DNA of 47,074 nucleotides from an uncultured Bacteroidales bacterium (GCA_937885465.1 CAKZZM010000204.1:1-47074), one strand, 5' to 3'; numbered from the stretch's first letter, positions 32,839-41,538 are shown. The notes: a model not told the origin generated them from the sequence alone. Numbers and translations: made by a program.

Positions 32839-35363
32839 AACTGAACGAACTGATACAAGTAAGCGGATATAAAACGACATTTGAAACTTGCAACGGATGC
32901 GAAAACCATTGTCAGGTAAAATTGTTCACTTTCAAAAACGGCAAAACATTTGCAAGCGGTAACAACTGCGAAAAGGTGTATTCCTCTTTCCACGAAGCAC
33001 GCGAGAAAGGCACTAACCTCTTTGCAGAGAAATATCGTATGCTATTCAAACCTATGTCCAAACCGCAAAACAAAAGCGGGAAAAGAATTGTTATCGGCAT
33101 TCCACGCGGATTAGGAATATACGAGAATTGGGTATTTTGGAGAACCCTATTTGCAGAATGCGGAATAGAAACAGTGCTATCCGGCACCTCTACCGTCAAT
33201 CTGTATGAGAAAGGTGTCAGAACAATTATGGCAGATAATATCTGTTTCCCCGCCAAACTGATGCACGGGCATGTGATGGACCTTGTTGAGAAACGCGCAC
33301 AATACGCAGATGCTGAATTTAGGATATTCTACCCATTCGTAGTCTATGAGCAGAAAGAAGATGATAAGAGCCGCAACTCTTTCAACTGCCCCATCGTTTC
33401 TGCATATTCTGATGTGCTTAAAAGTTCCATTGACACAAACAAGAATTACGGCATCCCCTTCGATGCTCCTGTTGTGTCGTTCAACAACGACGAAATGCTC
33501 AAAGGCTCATGCGTAGAATATCTCAAGTCACTACACATAGAAAAGCATACAGCCCTATCAGCAGTAAATAAGGCGGTAGAGGCACAGGCTGACTATCTAT
33601 CCGCTCTTGAGCATAGGGGGTTAGAGATATTAACCGAAGCCCGCAAGGCAGGCAGAATGGTTATTATGCTTGCAGGACGACCCTATCATACCGACCCGCT
33701 GATTGAGCATAAAATATCGCACGCCATCGCAGATATGGGAGTGGACGTGATAACCGAACACGCAGCGATGCACGCCGGACAAGATGTGTATAAAGAGCTG
33801 AACGCAGTAACGCAGTGGGCGTACCCTAATCGCATATTCAAAGCTGCATACTTCGTCGGACAAAACAACTACACAAAATTGCAAATGGTGGAGCTGACAT
33901 CCTTCGGCTGCGGACCCGACGCTTTTATTCTTGACGAGGTGCAAGCTATACTATCCCGTTTCCACAAAAACCTGACAATACTGAAGATCGACGATGTTAA
34001 CAATATCGGTTCGCTCAAACTGAGAGTGAGAAGTCTAGTGGAAAGCGATTCAATGAAGGCAGAATCGAGCGAAACCACCCCACCCGAACCGTTTGAAACA
34101 ACCAAAACTTTTATGCCCGAAGATGCCGGCAGAACTATTATTGCACCTTACTTCGCCGAAGGATATTCTGAATTTATTCCCCCCGTCTTCGGTCTATTAG
34201 GTTATAAGATTGTTATTCTGCCGACAGGCTCTGCCGCTGATGCCGAAACTGGCCTCAAATACGCCAATAACGATGTCTGCTATCCTGCCACTATTGTTAT
34301 CGGCTCGATAATGAATGCCCTCAACAGCGGCAACTACGACCTCAGCAAGACGGCGGTTATAATCACTCAGACAGGAGGACAATGTCGTGCCACAAACTAT
34401 TACTCGCTTATCAAGAACGCAATGGTCAGAAGCGGCTACAAAGATGTGCCGCTGCTTTCTCTTGCCACAAGCGGCGATATTAGTGCCACCCAGCCCGGTT
34501 TTGAGATTAATTGGCGTAAGATTGCCGGCATTACGCTTCATGTTATGGCATACGCTGACGCTCTCAACCGCCTATACCACTCCGCTGCCGTAAGAGTGAA
34601 ACGCCATGACGATGCCGATAATAGTCTCGAAAATAACCCCGCCTTCATTCTAAGGCAGAAATATATTCATTTAGGGCAACAAGATGCCGCCATTAACAAC
34701 ACCAAAGCACTGCAACAACATATACGAGAGGCGGTTCAAGAGTTTAACTCTATCATCGACAAGGACAAGAAAGTACCTGTAATGGGGTTAGTCGGCGAGA
34801 TATATGTCAAATACAACAGCTTCAGCCATAAAAATGTAGTCAATTGGCTGTTGCAGGAAGGCGTTGAAGTTGTGCCGCCGAGTATAATCGAATTTTTCTC
34901 AACCTCATTTGTCAGTCGCCATGCCAACCGCGAACTGCATATTCGTGAGGAGAACACCCCGCTATGGCTCACAGATGGCGCATACCGAATTCTTAGACGT
35001 GTAGTGAAAAAATACGATAAGATTTGTTCTGACTATCCTTTCTACCGCCCGTCTTCGGATATCTTCCATATCGCGCAGTTGAGCAAGCAGATTATAAGCA
35101 CCGCAGCAGACTTCGGCGAAGGCTGGTTCCTGCCCGGAGAGATATGCCACCTCGCAGAAACGGGAGTAAGAAATGTAATATCACTTCAGCCTTTCGGCTG
35201 CATCGCTAATCATGTTATCTCAAAAGGAATAGAGAAAAAACTTAGGAATATCTACCCCGATGTCAACCTTCTCTTCCTCGACTTCGATAGTTCCACAAGC
35301 GAGGCTAATGTATATAACCGCTTGCACTTCCTCGTTGATAACGCAAAAAAAGAACAACTATGA
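32835..35363 (+). CDS. DUF2229 / 2-hydroxyacyl-CoA dehydratase-like protein, partner of the activase
   Basis: The 842 residues start with a Cys motif (CNGCENHCQVKLFTF), then DUF2229 (IGIPRGLGIYENWVFWRTLFAECGIETVLSG, DNICFPAKLMHGHVMDL). The second half repeats dehydratase-subunit-like features (YANNDVCYPATIVIGSIMNAL, ITQTGGQCRATNY, LSLATSGD, VGEIYVKYN, LQPFGCIANHVISKG). Conserved cysteines could hold iron-sulfur clusters, as in HgdA/B. In many bacteria this protein is fused to the tandem activase in a single chain of about 1400 residues; here the break is an ATGA overlap, so the halves are separate but coupled. Function as an oxygen-sensitive reductase or dehydratase is inferred; the substrate is unknown. 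Confidence 0.88.
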   Translation: MKLNELIQVSGYKTTFETCNGCENHCQVKLFTFKNGKTFASGNNCEKVYSSFHEAREKGTNLFAEKYRMLFKPMSKPQNKSGKRIVIGIPRGLGIYENWVFWRTLFAECGIETVLSGTSTVNLYEKGVRTIMADNICFPAKLMHGHVMDLVEKRAQYADAEFRIFYPFVVYEQKEDDKSRNSFNCPIVSAYSDVLKSSIDTNKNYGIPFDAPVVSFNNDEMLKGSCVEYLKSLHIEKHTALSAVNKAVEAQADYLSALEHRGLEILTEARKAGRMVIMLAGRPYHTDPLIEHKISHAIADMGVDVITEHAAMHAGQDVYKELNAVTQWAYPNRIFKAAYFVGQNNYTKLQMVELTSFGCGPDAFILDEVQAILSRFHKNLTILKIDDVNNIGSLKLRVRSLVESDSMKAESSETTPPEPFETTKTFMPEDAGRTIIAPYFAEGYSEFIPPVFGLLGYKIVILPTGSAADAETGLKYANNDVCYPATIVIGSIMNALNSGNYDLSKTAVIITQTGGQCRATNYYSLIKNAMVRSGYKDVPLLSLATSGDISATQPGFEINWRKIAGITLHVMAYADALNRLYHSAAVRVKRHDDADNSLENNPAFILRQKYIHLGQQDAAINNTKALQQHIREAVQEFNSIIDKDKKVPVMGLVGEIYVKYNSFSHKNVVNWLLQEGVEVVPPSIIEFFSTSFVSRHANRELHIREENTPLWLTDGAYRILRRVVKKYDKICSDYPFYRPSSDIFHIAQLSKQIISTAADFGEGWFLPGEICHLAETGVRNVISLQPFGCIANHVISKGIEKKLRNIYPDVNLLFLDFDSSTSEANVYNRLHFLVDNAKKEQL

Positions 35364-35992
35364 CACCGCAAACTGATTTAGAACAACGAATACTCGAAAC
35401 GGCTAAACAACTGTTTCTCGAACACGGCTTTGCTCAAACAAGCACCACAGATATTGCCCGTGCCGTAGGCTGCAATCAGGCTCTCGTACACTACTATTAC
35501 AGAACGAAAGAACGCCTGTTCAGAAAAATCTTTGAGCAGGAAATGAACAATCTCTTAGACTTCGCTAATAAGTTTACATACTCAGATGACCTTTGGTCTT
35601 TCCTCAGCACATTGGTGGATTATTACTTCAGTTTTCTTACTCAGAATCCAAAGCTGCCGTTCTTTATTCTCAACGAGCTGGTGCTTAACGAAGAGCGCAG
35701 AGCATGGATGCGCGAAACATTTATCCAAAATGAGCGTCGGCAAAAGGCTTATTACGCCTTTTCTGATATGGTGATGAGGGAAATAAAAAAAGGCACAATC
35801 CGACAGATTGAACCTTTAGATTTATTGCTTGATATAGTCTCACTCGTTGTAATGACCTTTATCTGTATGCCTATCTACAGCGACTTGCTTCAAAAGACAC
35901 CGGAAGAGTTAAACGATTTTCTTGCTCATCGTAAGCAGGAAGTGCTGCTTATGTTAGAGGGAGGACTAACTCCTCCGGCAAATCTTGAATAA
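35360..35992 (+). CDS. TetR-family transcriptional regulator
   Basis: The 210-residue product has the TetR N-terminal helix-turn-helix (RILETAKQLFLEHGFAQTSTTDIARAVGCNQALVHYYYRTKERLFRKIF, residues 9-57) and a helical C-terminal ligand domain. It overlaps the dehydratase-like gene by ATGA, so it is made with the system it probably controls, and its ligand may be the substrate or product. Its 3' end overlaps the convergent sufD gene by 44 bases. Confidence 0.93.
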   Translation: MTPQTDLEQRILETAKQLFLEHGFAQTSTTDIARAVGCNQALVHYYYRTKERLFRKIFEQEMNNLLDFANKFTYSDDLWSFLSTLVDYYFSFLTQNPKLPFFILNELVLNEERRAWMRETFIQNERRQKAYYAFSDMVMREIKKGTIRQIEPLDLLLDIVSLVVMTFICMPIYSDLLQKTPEELNDFLAHRKQEVLLMLEGGLTPPANLE

Positions 35993-36698
35993 TATCTTGA
36001 ATAAAAGCCTCAAGCAACATTTTTCTCGCCACGGACAGCGGTATTCCCCTTTGCTGCATATAAAATAGTGCCTGAGCATCAAGTTGCCCGGTCGTAGCAC
36101 CATGGGAGGCTTTCACATCGTCAGCATAAATCTCCAACTGAGGCATAGTGTCCATTCGCGCGGTCGGAGATATCAGTATATTTCTATTCGTCTGATGAGC
36201 TTCCGTCTGCTGCGCATCTTTGGCGATAATCAACTTGCCGTAAAATGACCCGTAAGAGTTATCGTCTAACAGGAATTTTACCAACTGTTCGGAATACCCG
36301 CCGCCTATATTGTGGAAAAGATGCGTTGACAAATCAAACCTGCATTTACTCTGCAACACTGCAAGTCCGTATAGTTGACTCCTGCACGAACTCTCCTCTT
36401 GTGATATATTTATTTTGCAGAACGACGGTTGCTCCGAAAACTTAACACAATGCAGCTTCAACTCAGTATCTTTCAGTTGCTTTATATTAAGCACTGCATC
36501 CTGCGGATTAATCAGCACAACATGCCTTTTCTCTCCCCGCTGCAAAGTTATCTCTCGCTCTTCATTATTTACTTCTAATATCTCCATATAACATTGTCTA
36601 TGTCGTAGCAACAGCGTTGCCGCAAACTCTTCTTGCATAACGCCGAATGATATTCGGTTTATCTTACTGCTCCACCGCCTCAAATCCCTTTTCGTCAA
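35949..36698 (-). CDS. sufD: SufD-like Fe-S cluster assembly protein, short form
   Basis: The 249 residues contain the SufB/D beta-helix core (LNIKQLKDTELKLHCVKF, FDLSTHLFHNIGGGYSEQLVKFLLDDNSYGSFYGKLIIAKDAQQTEAHQTNRNILISPTARMDTMPQLEIYADDVKASHGATTGQLDAQALFYMQQRGI) and the typical C-terminal helix (ARKMLLEAFIQDII). The ASHGATTG segment with its His is present. SufD is normally about 430-450 residues, so some 180 from the N-terminal part are missing. The start is unsure: 36698 overlaps sufC by 35 bases; ATG 36638 is 26 bases after the sufC stop. SufD partners SufB and SufC in cluster assembly. Confidence 0.85.
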   Translation of the reverse strand: MTKRDLRRWSSKINRISFGVMQEEFAATLLLRHRQCYMEILEVNNEEREITLQRGEKRHVVLINPQDAVLNIKQLKDTELKLHCVKFSEQPSFCKINISQEESSCRSQLYGLAVLQSKCRFDLSTHLFHNIGGGYSEQLVKFLLDDNSYGSFYGKLIIAKDAQQTEAHQTNRNILISPTARMDTMPQLEIYADDVKASHGATTGQLDAQALFYMQQRGIPLSVARKMLLEAFIQDIIQDLPEELVLPLT

Positions 36699-37404
36699 TC
36701 AACTTTGCGAGCGTAGCATCTCCGCTTTTCACTATTCGTCCGCCATACAGCACATGCACGAAATCGGGGCGAATATACTCTAACAAACGCTCATAATGAG
36801 TGATTATTATCGCTGATGTTTCCGGCTTTCGAATCTTATTAAACCCCTCTGCAACTATGCGAAGGGCATCTACATCCAAGCCCGAGTCGGTTTCGTCAAG
36901 AATTGCAAGCGACGGTTCAAGCATCGCCATCTGATAGACCTCATTTTTCTTTTTCTCCCCACCCGAAAAACCTTCATTGACGGAGCGGTTCTGCAACTTT
37001 TGAGATATCTCAAGCAACGCCTCTTTCTCCCGTTTCAGTTTTAGGAATTCAGCCGCTGAAAGAGGCGGTAAACCCTGATATTTGCGCCGCTCATTGACGG
37101 CTGTCTTCATGAAATTGACCATCGACACTCCGGGGATTTCCACCGGATATTGGAACGATAGGAATAAGCCCTCTCGAGCCCTGTCTTCAGGAGGCATCGA
37201 CAATAAATCTTTGCCGTTAAAGAAAACTGTTCCTTCCGTCACGGTGTATGCGGGGTTTCCCGTCAGAACCGCCGACAATGTGCTTTTGCCCGCGCCGTTA
37301 CGCCCCATTAATGCATGTATCTCACCATCACGAATAGTGAGGTCAATACCTTTCAAAATCTCTTTTCCGCCTATCTCCGCGTGTAAATTTGTAATTTTTA
37401 ACAT
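36664..37404 (-). CDS. sufC: Fe-S cluster assembly ATPase SufC
   Basis: SufC is the cytoplasmic ABC ATPase of the SufBCD scaffold. The 246 residues show Walker A GRNGAGKST, the Q-loop region LFLSFQYPVEIPGVSMVNFMKTAVN typical of SufC, the ABC signature FSGGEKKKNEV, Walker B LAILDETDSGLDVDAL and the switch His in IITHYERLL. All motifs are intact and the length is standard. It is followed by the short SufD and preceded by an M28 lipoprotein gene 4 bases upstream; SufB is not in the window. Confidence 0.97.
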   Translation of the reverse strand: MLKITNLHAEIGGKEILKGIDLTIRDGEIHALMGRNGAGKSTLSAVLTGNPAYTVTEGTVFFNGKDLLSMPPEDRAREGLFLSFQYPVEIPGVSMVNFMKTAVNERRKYQGLPPLSAAEFLKLKREKEALLEISQKLQNRSVNEGFSGGEKKKNEVYQMAMLEPSLAILDETDSGLDVDALRIVAEGFNKIRKPETSAIIITHYERLLEYIRPDFVHVLYGGRIVKSGDATLAKLIDEKGFEAVEQ

Positions 37405-37408
37405 AATT

Positions 37409-38371
37409 CTATTTCTCCTTTATCACAGTCATTACTGTTTTCCCTACTGCATCTATTGTTGTAAGCGACACATTTTCCATATCATCATGGTTAGTATGCC
37501 AATAATGCGGGAAGCCTGTAGCAGAATGTCGGTCATAGTGAATAATATCTATGCACGGCACACCCGCCACGCTGTTTACATAATAATGGTCATCGGTCAA
37601 TGGATATGATTTTTCGTTAATAAAAAATCGCGAATAGCCTAAGTTTGCCGCTGTTCGCCACACTTTTTCCACATATTGCGAGGCATATCTCTCCGAGAAA
37701 TACTCTCTTGGGAATACGGCATCAGGCGAGGCAACCATATCAAGCAAGATCCCGTATTTATACTTCTGCCTATTCTGCTTTGCCCACATCTGCGAACCGA
37801 GGCACCAAGTGTCTTCTCTCTGCCGCCCCGTGTAGAAATCGGGTGTTCCCATATCCTCCACATCAAAAAATACTATGTCCACAGCCGGACGATTTTCGCC
37901 GCACATGCTTAATTGCCTTGACACTTCGAGCAAGATGCCGACACCCGATGCCGCATCATTTGCGCCGAGAACGGGATTCATCCTTTCGGCATAATCTTCT
38001 TCTTGATCTGACCACGGGCGGCAGTCCCAATGGGCGCAGAGTAAGATTGGAGTACGAGAAGATGATGCTGAACGAAAATGCCCGATAATATTCATAACGG
38101 CTTGCTCTTCACCCGCATAATTTATCATCTCTCCTTGTTGCACCTCCACATCCGCCCCGAAGCGCGATAACTGTGATATCAGATACTCCGCGCACTCTGC
38201 ATGCGCTATCGTACCCGGTACGCGAGCACCGAACTGCACCTGCTCCGCTATATATCTATAAGCAGAATCCGCGCAGAAAGGCTCCGCTTTAACAGCCTGC
38301 TCGGAGTCAGTCTGCCTGCCGCAACCTAACAATGCCAACGCACAAAAAACAAAATATATCTTTCTACTCAT
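37409..38371 (-). CDS. M28-family lipoprotein, glutaminyl cyclase-like
   Basis: I chose ATG 38371, which gives a lipoprotein signal (MSRKIYFVFCALALLGC, lipobox LLGC); a frame 54 bases longer would put extra residues before it. The zinc-peptidase fold has HWDCRPWSD, LGANDAASGVGILLEV, VFFDVEDMG, LLDMVASPDAVF, DDHYYVNSVAGVPCIDIIHYD and WHTNHDDMENVSL. This order matches bacterial glutaminyl-peptide cyclotransferases of the animal type found in Bacteroidetes, which convert N-terminal Gln of exported proteins to pyroglutamate. An M28 aminopeptidase is the alternative. It lies 5 bases before sufC, probably in one transcript. Confidence 0.85.
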   Translation of the reverse strand: MSRKIYFVFCALALLGCGRQTDSEQAVKAEPFCADSAYRYIAEQVQFGARVPGTIAHAECAEYLISQLSRFGADVEVQQGEMINYAGEEQAVMNIIGHFRSASSSRTPILLCAHWDCRPWSDQEEDYAERMNPVLGANDAASGVGILLEVSRQLSMCGENRPAVDIVFFDVEDMGTPDFYTGRQREDTWCLGSQMWAKQNRQKYKYGILLDMVASPDAVFPREYFSERYASQYVEKVWRTAANLGYSRFFINEKSYPLTDDHYYVNSVAGVPCIDIIHYDRHSATGFPHYWHTNHDDMENVSLTTIDAVGKTVMTVIKEK

Positions 38372-38428
38372 ACCCGTGCATCTCACCCGCATTTGTTCGG
38401 GCAGAATATTAACATCACACACCATACC

Positions 38429-38929
38429 TCATCTCAACCTGTTTGCCGATCTCACAAGTGCCTCGTCTGCAAGGATACGGTGAATTGCCATCGAAAGCAA
38501 AATAATAATCACGAGAGGCAGGGCTGACGACCACTCCAAGTACCAATCTACATCGAAACGTTTGACAATGAGCCACGCGTACATCGCCATCATACCATAA
38601 TAGCCTAAAGCACAAATTATTGTAAACACATTGAGTCGCGCCTGCAAAATGCGTTTGCGGTACAGAAAAATATCCGCAAAACTGAGCACGCCTACTACCA
38701 TTGCCAATGCCGCCAGTCCCCATGTATCCATCAATGCACCATGCGGAGCATGAACAAGTTCATCGTTGGCATCGTACATCATCTCATGGACATGACGAAT
38801 ATCCATCGTATAAATCTTTTGCTCCGTTGCTTCCTCGCTCGTCATAAACGACATCGGCGGGAATAACACCAGCAAGAAGGCTGCTACCGCCGCAAAAAAC
38901 AAGTAAATGGTTTGAATTCTCTGAATCAT
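38429..38929 (-). CDS. DUF4293 membrane protein
   Basis: I chose ATG 38929 (MIQRIQTIYLFFAAVAAFLLVLF), the usual start of this Bacteroidetes family, over the in-frame ATG 27 bases upstream. Four membrane helices are visible (the start; LAALAMVVGVLSFADIFLY; VFTIICALGYYGMMAMYAWL; ALPLVIIILLSMAIHRIL) and the C-terminus is the family hallmark DEALVRSANRLR. The function is not known. The DNA between it and the DUF4249 gene holds short repeats and a hairpin. Confidence 0.88.
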   Translation of the reverse strand: MIQRIQTIYLFFAAVAAFLLVLFPPMSFMTSEEATEQKIYTMDIRHVHEMMYDANDELVHAPHGALMDTWGLAALAMVVGVLSFADIFLYRKRILQARLNVFTIICALGYYGMMAMYAWLIVKRFDVDWYLEWSSALPLVIIILLSMAIHRILADEALVRSANRLR

Positions 38930-38976
38930 ATTGATAATATTTAATTTTTCCGTCACTCAACAATTCGTACATCGTA

Positions 38977-39067
38977 CTTAGTCACTTGGTACTTCAATTT
39001 AGCATTGTCCATTGTGCCGAATACTATTCGGCAATACCGCCAACTAATCTTAGTCACTTCGTACTTG
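38977..39067 (+). repeat. short direct repeat pair and hairpin between DUF4293 and DUF4249 genes
   Basis: CTTAGTCACTTsGTACTT occurs at 38977 and again at 39049. Between them TGCCGAAT / ATTCGGCA (39015-39033) forms an 8-bp hairpin with a 3-base loop. No gene is present here. Confidence 0.6.
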
Positions 39068-39068
39068 G

Positions 39069-40244
39069 TCACTTGATTATCTCCTGCTTATAACTACGCG
39101 AGGCAAAGCCGAATAACCCCAACGGCTGCTTACCTTTGGCAGCCCCACCCCGCTCCGACTGCGAGAAATTGGTATATAAAAGCGTTCCCTCTAATGAACC
39201 TAATTCATCCACCATCTCGCTTAAATCATCGAAGGTGATTGTATATTCGCCTTCATTTGACTCCGATGATATTGACGACGGCTCCTGTACACTTGCTCTA
39301 TATCCGCGAACCGACGCAAGCGACTGCGCATACAGATAGCAATCGGCGGTAACGGAACGAGTAGTGATGGCGGCATACATCGTGTCTATATGCAAATCGG
39401 TAGTGCTCTCACCTATGAAATAGTCCACAAAACAAGATACTGTCTTCGTCTCTCTCAATTCCGCGCCTCGAATGTATATCTCTCTACCGCCATAATAACC
39501 TGATAGCGTCTTAGCATTATGCAGATAGCCGAAAATAGGATTGGATGAATAAAGCAATGTTCTGTTATTATAAAGATAAGTGGTGTCAGTACTAAAGAAA
39601 TGACGCTTTATGGTATATGCCGAAAGTAACACACTGTCTAACCTCAATATTATTACATCATCATCCGCTCCCGTATATGGTGCAAAGGTGCAATCAAACA
39701 AAATCTGGTTATATTTATTTCTACTGACCTCTTTCACAGTCATCTGCACTTCGGCAGGCACTATTTGCGTTGCCCACGCCTCGCCATATACGGGGTGAGA
39801 GATATGCAGTCTCACAGTATCCCCCGTTGACACTTTCAGCGTATCTGCCGTCACGTAGCATCCGCTTATTAATTCTGAACGTTCGGGGGAACCTCCGAGC
39901 TCACGCTCGGAGCAGGGGACGAAACGTTCGGAGACGTTCTCTGCTTCAGCATTATAGAGCGATAGGTCTTGCCACTTTCCCGCCACCTGCATTCGCACGG
40001 ATGCGTCTTGCAGTCCGCCACTGCTTATCATGGATTCTTCATACTGATTCTTATCCAAGATAAAGTACGATCTATTCACAAACACTCGCGCTATATTATC
40101 TTTCACCACAACAGAGTTGGTGATTAAATGGCAATCTTCGTCAGCTCCCGTATAAGGTATATCTGAATAGAAAAATTCACGGCATGAGCACAGCAGCATT
40201 GCTGCCATCACCCAAAACATCAGATTATAATTTTTGCTACTCAT
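39069..40244 (-). CDS. DUF4249 lipoprotein, partner of the TonB-dependent receptor
   Basis: The 391-residue product has a lipoprotein signal (MFWVMAAMLLCSC, lipobox LCSC). An Ig-like N-terminal part (SDIPYTGADEDCHLITNSVVVKDNIARVFVNRSYF) and alternating beta strands match DUF4249, a family usually encoded directly after a TonB receptor with a carboxypeptidase-like N-domain, as here. The receptor gene is upstream on the same strand but an IS110 element now lies between. Residues about 102-122 (NVSERFVPCSERELGGSPERS) are encoded by a 63-bp palindromic repeat inserted in frame. The protein may help bind the receptor's ligand at the surface. Confidence 0.85.
   Translation of the reverse strand: MSSKNYNLMFWVMAAMLLCSCREFFYSDIPYTGADEDCHLITNSVVVKDNIARVFVNRSYFILDKNQYEESMISSGGLQDASVRMQVAGKWQDLSLYNAEAENVSERFVPCSERELGGSPERSELISGCYVTADTLKVSTGDTVRLHISHPVYGEAWATQIVPAEVQMTVKEVSRNKYNQILFDCTFAPYTGADDDVIILRLDSVLLSAYTIKRHFFSTDTTYLYNNRTLLYSSNPIFGYLHNAKTLSGYYGGREIYIRGAELRETKTVSCFVDYFIGESTTDLHIDTMYAAITTRSVTADCYLYAQSLASVRGYRASVQEPSSISSESNEGEYTITFDDLSEMVDELGSLEGTLLYTNFSQSERGGAAKGKQPLGLFGFASRSYKQEIIK
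39878..39940 (+). repeat. 63-bp palindromic element inserted in frame in the DUF4249 gene
   Basis: The element starts with GAACGTTCGG and ends with AACGTTCGGAGACGTTC. Its ends pair (GAACGT/ACGTTC), and an inner perfect stem CTCCGAGC/GCTCGGAG encloses TCAC. It is 63 bases, exactly 21 codons, so the gene stays open. The same end motif occurs at 5788-5872 and 47023-47074. Confidence 0.75.
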
Positions 40245-40253
40245 TATTTTCTA

Positions 40254-40295
40254 TTTAAATGCTTTTTAAATGCTATTTAAACGCTATTTAAACGC
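40254..40295 (+). repeat. 11-bp TTTAAAYGC tandem array (four copies), interrupted by IS110
   Basis: Copies start at 40254, 40265, 40276 and 40287, exactly 11 bases apart (TTTAAATGC twice, then TTTAAACGC twice). A fifth copy, preceded by the same TA, is on the far side of the IS element at 41647-41655. The array thus lay between the TonB receptor and DUF4249 genes before the insertion. The same unit is found at 16932-16962. Confidence 0.85.
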
Positions 40296-40315
40296 TGTAT
40301 ATTAAAAATTAGTTA

Positions 40316-40323
40316 TAATTTTG
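40316..40323 (+). promoter_or_regulatory. -7 element at the IS110 left end
   Basis: TAATTTTG at 40316-40323 is an exact TAnnTTTG box about 20 bases inside the element. No TTTG lies 20 bases upstream in the inserted form (the flank reads ACGC); in a circular form the right end would supply about TTCG there. It could drive the bridge RNA and the transposase. Confidence 0.45.
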
Positions 40324-40329
40324 TAATCG

Positions 40330-40524
40330 AATTGAGTCATCGAGGTATGGAATAAGGCCGATTAATTGGTGGTGATAAACACCGAAAATAACGTTCAGTC
40401 CCCATACTTTTACATCTCAAAATCTGGATAGTTCGTAGGGAGCAGATATTACTTGCACAACCCCGCATGTTGCAACGATAGAGTTAAGATGTATGGATGT
40501 ATCAATCATTACTTTAATCATTTA
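40330..40524 (+). ncRNA. candidate bridge RNA (seekRNA) of the IS110 element
   Basis: IS110-type elements carry a guide RNA in the non-coding region 5' of the transposase. This region has no open frame, starts after a promoter-like box and can fold: GGTG/CACC near 40366-40380, and CCATAC...ACATCT (from about 40401) with AGATGTATGG (near 40488). ATAGTTCGT at 40428-40436 is identical to the right end of the element (41636-41644), as expected of the guide half that reads the donor. I could not find a convincing second donor guide or target guides. The folding was done by eye. Confidence 0.5.
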
Positions 40525-40528
40525 ATGT

Positions 40529-41536
40529 ATGACATACGTAGGCATTGACATCAGCAAATCCACCTTTACGGTGGCTTACCCGAAAGAGAAAGGGTACACA
40601 ATCCGTGAGTTCAAAAACACTCCAATCAGCATTCATTCCTTTATGCGCACACTCGACAAAGAGGAGCATCATTGCATTATGGAAGCGACAGGTAACTATG
40701 GCGTTACGTTGCTTTATATGCTTGATAAAGAAGGATATAGAGTAAGTCTCATCAATCCTCTTAAGACGCACAACTTTGCCAAGACAGAGTTATCCGTAAC
40801 CAAGACAGATGCGGAGGATGCTAAACTGTTGTCCCGTTACGGGAAAGAGAAACAGCCTCCGGTTTACAAAATGCCTGCGGAAACGATTCTCATACTCAAG
40901 CAAAAGCGCACAGTACTCAGGCAACTCAAGAAGCAGCATACCATGCTGACCAATATGCAGCAGTCGCTGGATGTAATGCCTGTACAAGACCCCATAAGCA
41001 AGAATGCCGTGAAGAAGCTTGTTATCTCTCTTGAAAAACAGATTCGGGCTTTAGAAGAGGATATGACCAATATCACGAAGAAAGAGTATAAGCATCAATT
41101 AGAGTTACTTACCTCTATTAAGGGCATCAACAATAAGATAGCCTCTGCGCTTATAACAGCTACCGGCGGCTTCACTTACTTTGATAATGCAAAGCAGTTC
41201 ACTCGCTACTTGGGTTTGTGTCCGACAATTATTCAATCGGGTTCATCAGTCAATGTCAAAGGTCACATCAATCGCAATGGCGATTCGTATCTTCGTAGTC
41301 AGTTGTTTATTGCGGCTATGCCGACGATGCGCTTTAATAAGGCTTGTCGTGAGTTATATGAGCGTTTGCGAGCGAATGGCAAATCTGGCAAGGTGGCTCT
41401 GATAGCTGTTGCAAACAAACTTATCCGTCAAGCATTTGCAGTTATTAAATCGGGCTCTCCGTATGTGGATGGCTTTGTATCACAACCGCCGCAGGTTAAA
41501 CTCGCTACTCACATTGTATCGGCATCGCCTTTATAA
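40529..41536 (+). CDS. IS110-family transposase (DEDD, Transposase_20)
   Basis: The 335 residues have the N-terminal RuvC-like DEDD domain: GIDISKSTFTVA (Asp 7), MEATGNYG (Glu 52) and TKTDAEDAKLLSRY (Asp 94, Asp 97). A coiled-coil linker follows (ILILKQKRTVLRQLKKQHTML...KKLVISLEKQIRALEEDM). The C-terminal Transposase_20 domain has LLTSIKGINNKIASALITATGGF, GLCPTIIQSGSSVNVKGHINRNGDSYLRSQLF with the likely catalytic Ser in SGSS, and ANKLIRQAFAV. All key residues are intact, so it may be active. It is transcribed opposite to the genes it separates. Confidence 0.95.
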   Translation: MTYVGIDISKSTFTVAYPKEKGYTIREFKNTPISIHSFMRTLDKEEHHCIMEATGNYGVTLLYMLDKEGYRVSLINPLKTHNFAKTELSVTKTDAEDAKLLSRYGKEKQPPVYKMPAETILILKQKRTVLRQLKKQHTMLTNMQQSLDVMPVQDPISKNAVKKLVISLEKQIRALEEDMTNITKKEYKHQLELLTSIKGINNKIASALITATGGFTYFDNAKQFTRYLGLCPTIIQSGSSVNVKGHINRNGDSYLRSQLFIAAMPTMRFNKACRELYERLRANGKSGKVALIAVANKLIRQAFAVIKSGSPYVDGFVSQPPQVKLATHIVSASPL

Positions 41537-41538
41537 TA

